Shown: positions 6,973 to 11,923 of the stretch, one piece after another
How the letters are laid out: each line of letters starts with the position of its first letter
Numbering within the stretch: the stretch's first letter is position 1
Assembly: GCA_017547265.1 (NCBI GenBank)
Contig: JAFYQC010000297.1
Span: forward strand, 1-11,923
Direction of reading: 5' to 3'
From: Kiritimatiellia bacterium
Lineage (GTDB): Bacteria; Verrucomicrobiota; Kiritimatiellia; RFP12; UBA1067
Length of the DNA: 11,923 nt
Notes under the pieces: generated by a model
What the model was told of the DNA's origin: nothing
Database searches by the model: none
What the model saw: only the letters and a program-made list of their open reading frames with translations
Made by a program: the position numbers and the translations under genes

Positions 6973-8430
6973 ATGAAAACAAACATGAATCGTCGTGATT
7001 TCCTCAAGGGAGCTGCTTGGATGGGCGCTGCGGCCATGGCCGCCGGCTGCCAGATGAACCGCTTCGGCTTTGGGCAGGGCGGTCAGATGCAGGACTACGC
7101 ATTCCAGAAACTCAAAGGCAAGAAGATACGCGTCGGTTTCGTCGGCATCGGCAGCCGCGGCTCAGGGGCGGTCCACCGCGTCTCGATGATTCCGGGCGTG
7201 GACATAGTGGCGCTCTGCGACAAGAACCCCGACCGAGTCAAGGAGAACCAGGCGTGGCTCGCCGCGCGCAAGTACCGGATCGTTCCGAAGGGATATGTCG
7301 GCGACGAGGCGTACAAGGACCTCTGCGACTTCGGGGAGTGCGATGTCGTCTACTGTGCGACGCCGTGGGCACTTCACCAGCCGGTCGCGCTCCGTGCGCT
7401 GCTTGGCGGGAAGATCGCGCTCGTCGAGGTGACGTCTGCGCTCACGGTGGACGAGAGCTGGGAGCTCGTCGAGGCATCGGAGAAGTGGAGCATTCCGTGC
7501 ATGCAGCTCGAGAACTGCGTTTATGGCGAGATCGAGCTCCTCGAACTCAACCTCGCGCGGCTCGGCATGTTCGGTGAGATCAACCACGCCGAGGGCGCGT
7601 ACATCCATGACTTGCGTGAGGTCATCCCGTCCGTCGGAACGCACTACAACACAGAGTGGATCTGGCGCTACGGCGAAAACATGGCGCACAAGGGCAACCG
7701 CTACCCGACGCACGGTCTCGTACCGATCTGCCAGACGATGGGCATCAACCGCGGCGACCGGTTCGACTACCTCGTCTCGCTCGAGAACGGTCCGCACAAC
7801 GTAAACTACGAATACTTCAAGAAGGAGTTTTTGACGGACGCCGATCCGCGCAAGAAGGATCCGCCCGCGGCGATGGGCGACATGAACACGACGCTCATCA
7901 AGACCGTGATGGGCAAGTCGATCATGGTCCAGCATGACGTGAGCTCGCCGCGTCCCTACTCGCGCATCAACCTCATATCGGGCACGCGTGGCATCGTCCG
8001 CGACTTCCCGTTCCAGTGCGCGTTCGAGGACAAGTGCTTCGACGGCAAGGCGCACGGCTGGTTTTCGGACGAGAAAGCCGCCGAGGTCCGCGAGAAGTAC
8101 ATGCACCCGATGTGGCGCGACGTATCGGACATGGCGAAGAAAGTCGGCGGACATGGCGGAATGGACTTCATCATGGACCTTCGCTGGGCGTGGTGTCTCC
8201 AGAACGGCGAGCCGCTCGACATGGACGTCTACGACCTTGCCGCGACGAGCTGCATCTGCGAGCTTACCGAGACTTCCGTCAGGAAGGGCTCGAAGCCGGT
8301 CTCGATCCCCGACTTTACCCGCGGCAACTGGAGAAACGTCAAGCCCTGGGGAGTCGTGAACGTCGACCTCAAGAAGATGGGCCTCGATTCAGGCGGCGTC
8401 AAGAAGGACGACGCGGCGCTCAGCGTATAA
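6973..8430 (+). CDS. Exported Gfo/Idh/MocA oxidoreductase-fold protein, GH109-like
   Basis: This 485-aa protein has a Tat signal, NRRDFLKGA (6-14), then a hydrophobic stretch ending AAMAAGC with Cys26, so it may be a Tat-exported lipoprotein (the lipobox is imperfect). IRVGFVGIGSRGSG (52-65) is the dinucleotide (NAD) binding loop. VEVTSALTVDESWELVE (151-167), QLENCVYGEIELL (178-190), AEGAYIHDLRE (206-216), NRYPTHGLVPICQ (242-254), INRGDRFD (258-265) and GHGGMDF (393-399) closely follow the GH109 pattern. GH109 enzymes cleave alpha-N-acetylgalactosaminides, and related members other glycosides, by an NAD-dependent oxidation-elimination mechanism. The YIHD and YPTH motifs hold candidate catalytic Tyr/His residues. 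The substrate here is not known. The next gene encodes a DUF1080 protein, a pairing that fits glycoside processing through 3-keto intermediates outside the cytoplasm. Confidence 0.88.
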   Translation: MKTNMNRRDFLKGAAWMGAAAMAAGCQMNRFGFGQGGQMQDYAFQKLKGKKIRVGFVGIGSRGSGAVHRVSMIPGVDIVALCDKNPDRVKENQAWLAARKYRIVPKGYVGDEAYKDLCDFGECDVVYCATPWALHQPVALRALLGGKIALVEVTSALTVDESWELVEASEKWSIPCMQLENCVYGEIELLELNLARLGMFGEINHAEGAYIHDLREVIPSVGTHYNTEWIWRYGENMAHKGNRYPTHGLVPICQTMGINRGDRFDYLVSLENGPHNVNYEYFKKEFLTDADPRKKDPPAAMGDMNTTLIKTVMGKSIMVQHDVSSPRPYSRINLISGTRGIVRDFPFQCAFEDKCFDGKAHGWFSDEKAAEVREKYMHPMWRDVSDMAKKVGGHGGMDFIMDLRWAWCLQNGEPLDMDVYDLAATSCICELTETSVRKGSKPVSIPDFTRGNWRNVKPWGVVNVDLKKMGLDSGGVKKDDAALSV

Positions 8431-8433
8431 CTA

Positions 8434-8467
8434 TGTACAATATGGGCAACAAAAAATCATGAGAGGA
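8434..8467 (+). promoter_or_regulatory. Possible -10 element and Shine-Dalgarno for the DUF1080 gene
   Basis: TGTACAAT (8434-8441) contains a -10-like TACAAT just after the GH109-like stop, without a visible -35. GAGAGGA (8461-8467) is a good Shine-Dalgarno, 6-7 bases before ATG 8474, and it selects that start over the overlapping ATG at 8459. The DUF1080 gene may therefore be read both from upstream and from its own weak promoter. Confidence 0.4.
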
Positions 8468-8473
8468 AAACCC

Positions 8474-9631
8474 ATGCACAAAAATGCAATAGTCGGTTAT
8501 TCATTTCTTTTTGCCGCAAGCGCGCTTGTCCCTGGGGCGTTGTTTGCAGGGCTTTACGGCGACATCCCCAACGCAACGCACGCGTGGTCGGTGCATGACA
8601 CGAACCGTCCAAAGCCGTCGCGCGTGACGGTAGACGAGAAGGGGGTGCCTTCCGACGCGATTGTCCTCTTCGACGGCACGAAGGAAAGCTTCGAGAAGAA
8701 CTGGTGCGACGGAAAGGGCGGTCCCGCGAAGTGGATCGTAAATGATGACGGCACTTTCTCCTGCGGCACTGGCTTTAAGTTTGGCGAGTGCCGTACGCGC
8801 GAGGAGTTTGGCGACTGCCAGCTCCATATCGAGTACAAGCACCCCGCAGACATCACGTCCATCGGCGGTGGCGCGCAGATGCGCGGCAATTCCGGCGTCT
8901 TCCTCATGGGCCCGAAGTACGGCTATGAAGTCCAGGTCCTCGAGAGCTACTTTACTTGCAAGGAGCTCGATGGAAAGCCTGGGTTCGTTCAGAACTACGC
9001 CGACGGCCAGGCGGGAGCGGTGTACGCCGAGAATCCGCCTCTCGTCAACCCGCAGCGCAAGCCGGGAGAGTGGCAGGTCTACGACATTGTGTTCCACCAG
9101 CCCGTATGGAAAGGCTCACAGCTCGCCCATCCAGGCTCCATCACGGTCTTTTTCAATGGAGTGCTCGTACAGGACCATTGGGAGATGGAAGGGCAGACGA
9201 CTCATTGCCGCCGTCGTCCGCTTGCGCCCCATCCGGCGAAGGGACCGCTCTCCCTCCAGGACCATGGCTGCCCCGTTTCCTTCCGCAACATCTGGCTGCG
9301 TCCGCTCTCCTCTCGGTGGGACAACCTCACGCACTCCGATATGAGCGCCGATCCCGAGAAGGTCATGGCCGAGCGCCGCGCGACGGCCGCCAAGCTCTAC
9401 GCCAAGATCGCTAATCCCAAGGCCGCCACGGCCGACAATGTAAAGGCACTTGCCGAAGTCATCTCGTATGCTGACGAAGGTGCCTATGCGTCCGACTTCC
9501 GCAATGCACTCGAGGCATATCGTGCGAAGCCCGGCGACGCGAAGGAAATCAAGTCCGTCAACGATGCGCTTAATGTCCTCATCCGCGGCAAGGTTCTTCC
9601 TGAGTCCGCGAAGATTGCAAATCCAAAGTAA
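8474..9631 (+). CDS. Secreted DUF1080 (3-keto-disaccharide hydrolase family) protein with helical C-terminal extension
   Basis: This is a 385-aa protein. Residues 1-25 form a Sec signal peptide with a likely cut after ALFA. The DUF1080 (concanavalin-like beta-sandwich) domain spans about 60-282. It shows AIVLFDGTKES (62-72), TREEFGDCQLHIEYKHP (108-124), RGNSGVFLMGPKYGYEVQVLES (137-158), QAGAVYAENPP (179-189), GEWQVYDIVFHQP (198-210), ITVFFNGVLVQDH (223-235) and LSLQDHGCPVSFRNIWLRPL (259-278), all standard for the family. Characterised members hydrolyse 3-keto-glycosides; activity here is inferred. Residues ~285-385 are an extra Ala/Lys-rich, mainly helical region outside the DUF1080 domain, with KIANPK twice (311-316 and at the extreme C-terminus). 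It lies 43 bases after the GH109-like gene, which probably works with it. The start is fixed by GAGAGGA; ATG 8459 would overlap that site. Confidence 0.88.
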   Translation: MHKNAIVGYSFLFAASALVPGALFAGLYGDIPNATHAWSVHDTNRPKPSRVTVDEKGVPSDAIVLFDGTKESFEKNWCDGKGGPAKWIVNDDGTFSCGTGFKFGECRTREEFGDCQLHIEYKHPADITSIGGGAQMRGNSGVFLMGPKYGYEVQVLESYFTCKELDGKPGFVQNYADGQAGAVYAENPPLVNPQRKPGEWQVYDIVFHQPVWKGSQLAHPGSITVFFNGVLVQDHWEMEGQTTHCRRRPLAPHPAKGPLSLQDHGCPVSFRNIWLRPLSSRWDNLTHSDMSADPEKVMAERRATAAKLYAKIANPKAATADNVKALAEVISYADEGAYASDFRNALEAYRAKPGDAKEIKSVNDALNVLIRGKVLPESAKIANPK

Positions 9632-9662
9632 GAATTAGGTTTAATCCACACATCAACCTTAT

Positions 9663-9698
9663 GCTCCCTGTGTCGAATGTGATGCGCGACAGGGGAGC
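9663..9698 (+). terminator. Imperfect stem-loop after the DUF1080 gene
   Basis: GCTCCCTGT (9663-9671) can pair with ACAGGGGAGC (9689-9698) with one bulged G, about 30 bases after the DUF1080 stop. No clear T-run follows (only GGCTTTAAAT), so a weak or factor-assisted terminator is the most that can be claimed. The rest of 9632-9805 is AT-richer non-coding DNA leading into the promoter at 9791. Confidence 0.3.
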
Positions 9699-9784
9699 AG
9701 CGGCTTTAAATGAAATTGGTTTTAATGGGTCTTGGGCGTAGTTTACATAACACACATTATGCGACATTACTATATAAACGCCAG

Positions 9785-9801
9785 AAAAAATGGTATAATT
9801 T
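9785..9801 (+). promoter_or_regulatory. Consensus extended -10 promoter directly before the coiled-coil gene
   Basis: AAAAAATGGTATAATTT contains TG-G-TATAAT (9791-9799), a full-consensus extended -10. At the -35 distance there is only TATATA (9771-9776, 17-bp spacer). The -10 hexamer ends 6 bases before ATG 9806, so the expected first transcribed base is the A of the start codon and the mRNA would be leaderless. No Shine-Dalgarno is present. Confidence 0.65.
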
Positions 9802-9805
9802 GCAC

Positions 9806-10852
9806 ATGAACGAAAATCCTGCCGCCAACAACGCCATCAGCATCTATGGACAGGAAGGTCTTGACGACTTCCCGGTACTGAAGGCTTTTCAACAGTATAT
9901 TGACGCCGAGCAGAGCAAATCGCGCAAGCGCATGATTATGCTTTGCGTGTTTTTCGGTTTTCTCATGGCGGTAATGATCGTCGTGTTTATGTTTATGCTG
10001 CGCGACGCCACCGCTAGGAACCAGGCGCTCAACGACAAGTTCGTCAATTTGCTTATGGAGAGAGATCGTCAGCCGGTTGTCGTGCAACCGCCCGCGCCGA
10101 TACAGAATGCCGCCAACGACGCCGCCATCAAAGCGATGACGGATACCATGGCAGCACTTCAGAAGCAGATTGCCGACCAGCAGGCAAAGATGATCGAGCA
10201 GCAGGCAAAAATTGAAGAGAACCGAGCCAAGATGGCCGAGGAGCAGCTCAAAGCAGTTACAGCGGCGGCTGCAAAGGCCCAGGAGGCCGCAGCGACGCAG
10301 AAGGCCACTGGTCCCTCCAAGGAACAGCTCGCGCTCCAGAAGCAGATTGACGAGGATACGGCAAAGCTTGTAAAGGCCAGAGCCCTTCTCAAGGCCGAAA
10401 AGGAAAAAATTGCCGCCGAGAAAGAGAAACTTCGCCGCGAAGAAGTCGAACGCCAGCGCCGCCGTCTATACCCCGAATATTACGAGAAGAAAGATGCCGA
10501 GGAAAGGGCTGCCGTAGAAAAGAAACAATCTCCGCTAGATGAGCTGGACGAGCCCGTAAGCTACTTTGATGCCTACGATGACGAACTTGACGACGATGAG
10601 CTCGACAATCTCGTTCCTTCTGCCAAGCCGAAGCCCAAGGCCAAGCCAGCTGCCACCCCTGCCAAGAAGCCCGCAGCAAGCCCAGCGAAGAAGCCCGTGG
10701 CCCCTTCTACGTCCGCAGCGAAGCCACAGCCCAAGCCCGCTGCGCCAAAACCGACGGCGCCCGCCAAGGCGAAATCGGCAGCGAGCGACCGTTACGTCGT
10801 TCCAGTCGAAATCAACGGAGCAGATTCCGACTGGCTTATTCCAACGACTTGA
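9806..10852 (+). CDS. Single-span membrane protein with long coiled coil and Lys/Pro/Ala-rich tail (unknown function)
   Basis: I do not recognise a family for this 348-aa protein. The layout is a polar N-terminal ~40 residues ending in a basic cluster (SKSRKR, 37-42), one transmembrane helix (about 43-65), and a Pro/Val/Gln linker (89-100). A charged Ala/Gln/Glu/Lys-rich coiled coil (about 105-245) follows, then an acidic patch (DELDEP to DDDELDN, 245-268), a tail of KPKPKAKPAATPAKKPA-type repeats (272-323) and a short ordered end, DRYVVPVEINGADSDWLIPTT. By positive-inside logic the N-terminus is cytoplasmic and the rest periplasmic. The build resembles TolA or other envelope-spanning proteins without showing a TolA domain. 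ATG 9806 is chosen because a consensus promoter overlaps the longer frame from 9710. It is probably monocistronic and converges on the GH97 gene. Confidence 0.75.
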   Translation: MNENPAANNAISIYGQEGLDDFPVLKAFQQYIDAEQSKSRKRMIMLCVFFGFLMAVMIVVFMFMLRDATARNQALNDKFVNLLMERDRQPVVVQPPAPIQNAANDAAIKAMTDTMAALQKQIADQQAKMIEQQAKIEENRAKMAEEQLKAVTAAAAKAQEAAATQKATGPSKEQLALQKQIDEDTAKLVKARALLKAEKEKIAAEKEKLRREEVERQRRRLYPEYYEKKDAEERAAVEKKQSPLDELDEPVSYFDAYDDELDDDELDNLVPSAKPKPKAKPAATPAKKPAASPAKKPVAPSTSAAKPQPKPAAPKPTAPAKAKSAASDRYVVPVEINGADSDWLIPTT

Positions 10853-10888
10853 TCTCCTGTCTGGATTATAACTGAATCGGTCAGCCGT

Positions 10889-11923
10889 TCAAGGAAAAAC
10901 GGCCACGAATCCGCCGCCTGGCGCAAGCTGCGCGGCGATTTTGCCATCTGCCGGAAGATTCGACTGTCCTGAAACTGTCTCGTCTGGCTTGAGCCCGTCT
11001 TTCCAGAAACGGTACGCGCCACTGACGCCGAGGCAAGAAAGGTCTAGGGTAACTTCGCGTGCGTCATCGCCGCCCATCACCGCAACGTACCACCGATTGC
11101 CGCTCTTGCGCGCAATTGCAACATATTGGTCGGGATAGCCGCCGAGGAACTTGGTGTCGTCCCATATCGTCGGGAAGGCGCGCAGGAACTCAGACCCAGC
11201 CTTGCCCAAGACATTGGTTGGATGGTCGCAGTAGACAGTCAGAGGACTTTCGTACACGACGAACTTGGCGAGCTCCGCCGTGCGCGTATTCATGACAAGC
11301 GTCGGCGACTGCTTCTTGAAGTCGGCCTTTGCGACGTTGAGGAATCCGCCCGGTGTGTAGTCCATCGGGCCGGCGATCATGCGCGTAAACGCCAGCGTCA
11401 CGTTGTGGTTCGGGGTGATCCAGTCGCTGAACTTCGAGTACTCTTCGCCAAGCACCCCTTCGCGCGTCAAGACGTTCGGATACGTCCTCTCGATTCCGTC
11501 GGGCGCATATGCGCCGTGGAAGTCGAGCATGAGCCTGTTCTCGGCCGCGCACGCGACGACGCGGCGGTACCAGTCGACGATCTCTCGGTCGTAGCGGTCC
11601 ATGAAGTCGATCTTGACGCCCGCGATTCCCCACTTGGCATAGAGCGGAAACGCCGCGCGGAACGCGTCGTTGCGCGTGACGTCCGAGGAGTAGAGCCAGA
11701 GCCAGAGCCTGACGCCCCTTTCCTTCGCGTACGCGACGAGCGCGGGGATGTCCATGTGCGGCGCCGACTTCGAGATGTCCGCCTCGGGGCAGTTGAACTT
11801 GCCGTACCACTGCCAGTCCACGAGCATGTAAGGCCAGTCCTGCGCCGCGGCAAGGTTGATGTACTCCTTGACGACGCCCATCTCCATCTTGACTTCACCG
11901 CTCCACCAGTGGTCCCACGCCGA
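10889..11923 (-). CDS. Glycoside hydrolase family 97 (alpha-glucosidase/alpha-galactosidase type), C-terminal part
   Basis: This is the minus-strand frame from the window edge to TGA at 10889-10891, 344 codons; the N-terminus and any signal peptide lie outside. The visible part starts SAWDHWWSG and covers most of the catalytic (beta/alpha)8 barrel. GVKIDFMDRYD, MLDFHGAYAPDGIERTYPN, TREGVLGEEYSKF and RMIAGPMDYTPGGF are highly typical GH97 segments. A C-terminal all-beta domain follows (RWYVAVMGGDDAREVTLDLS to the end). The Asp in VKIDF (codon 11606-11608) sits where retaining GH97 enzymes (alpha-galactosidase type) carry their nucleophile, whereas inverting SusB-type alpha-glucosidases lack it, so an alpha-galactosidase-like retaining activity is inferred. 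GH97 enzymes are usually periplasmic and calcium-dependent. The gene is convergent with the coiled-coil gene, with 36 bases between the stops. Confidence 0.92.
   Translation of the reverse strand, partial: SAWDHWWSGEVKMEMGVVKEYINLAAAQDWPYMLVDWQWYGKFNCPEADISKSAPHMDIPALVAYAKERGVRLWLWLYSSDVTRNDAFRAAFPLYAKWGIAGVKIDFMDRYDREIVDWYRRVVACAAENRLMLDFHGAYAPDGIERTYPNVLTREGVLGEEYSKFSDWITPNHNVTLAFTRMIAGPMDYTPGGFLNVAKADFKKQSPTLVMNTRTAELAKFVVYESPLTVYCDHPTNVLGKAGSEFLRAFPTIWDDTKFLGGYPDQYVAIARKSGNRWYVAVMGGDDAREVTLDLSCLGVSGAYRFWKDGLKPDETVSGQSNLPADGKIAAQLAPGGGFVAVFP

Noticed and set aside
7162..8154. 330-codon minus-strand frame opposite the GH109-like gene
   Set aside because: Antisense shadow caused by GC-rich codon use; Arg/Val/His-rich with no domain.
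9710..9805. 32-residue N-terminal extension of the coiled-coil protein
   Set aside because: It overlaps a consensus extended -10 promoter, has no ribosome-binding site and looks non-coding; ATG 9806 is a better start.
10884..10903. GCCGTT / AACGGC inverted repeat as a bidirectional terminator between the convergent genes
   Set aside because: Only a 6-bp stem, it overlaps the GH97 stop codon, and no T-run follows on either strand.

Overview
The window is about 11.9 kb of gene-dense, moderately GC-rich bacterial DNA. Nothing in it names the organism. A GH109-type Gfo/Idh/MocA oxidoreductase with a Tat signal, a secreted DUF1080 (3-keto-disaccharide hydrolase family) protein, a GH97 glycosidase and a rhamnulokinase together suggest a glycan-degrading Gram-negative. 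My best guess is the Verrucomicrobiota/Kiritimatiellota/Lentisphaerota group, with Bacteroidota as the alternative. This is inferred from gene content and should be checked by polA phylogeny.

Layout, left to right. Positions 2-1470 look like a purine-salvage cluster: the C-terminus of an AzgA/PbuG-like NCS2 purine permease, adenine phosphoribosyltransferase (apt), and a second COG2236-type phosphoribosyltransferase for 6-oxopurines. A short gap with a perfect 10-bp stem-loop leads to a BASS-family (bile acid:sodium symporter-like) transporter (1549-2592). polA (2643-5462) follows, encoding a three-domain DNA polymerase I with intact proofreading motifs. Next comes rhaB, L-rhamnulokinase (5499-6917). 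A likely two-gene exported set follows: the GH109-like oxidoreductase (6973-8430) and the DUF1080 protein (8474-9631). After a 174-bp gap is a single-span membrane protein with a coiled coil and a Lys/Pro/Ala-rich tail (9806-10852). Converging on it from the right is a GH97 glycosidase on the minus strand (10889-11923, N-terminus outside the window).

The genes fall into two themes: base salvage plus DNA replication/repair on the left, and sugar or glycan catabolism on the right. The permease would import purine bases for the two phosphoribosyltransferases to convert to nucleotides. The GH109-like protein and DUF1080 protein would act outside the cytoplasmic membrane on glycosides. GH97 would release alpha-linked sugars, and rhamnulokinase would handle L-rhamnulose (or a related ketose) in the cytoplasm. 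No rhamnose isomerase or aldolase is in view.

The most notable structure is a palindromic, 36-bp-periodic repeat inserted in frame into polA, exactly in the linker between the 5'-nuclease and 3'-5' exonuclease domains. It resembles a protein-coding selfish palindromic element. Other points of interest are recurrent extended -10 promoters, two of which sit so close to the ATG that polA and the coiled-coil gene look leaderless; a hairpin wedged between a strong Shine-Dalgarno and the GH109 start codon; and three tandem copies of a 9-mer beside a 10-bp palindrome upstream of apt. No tRNA, rRNA, CRISPR array, transposase or prophage gene is visible.
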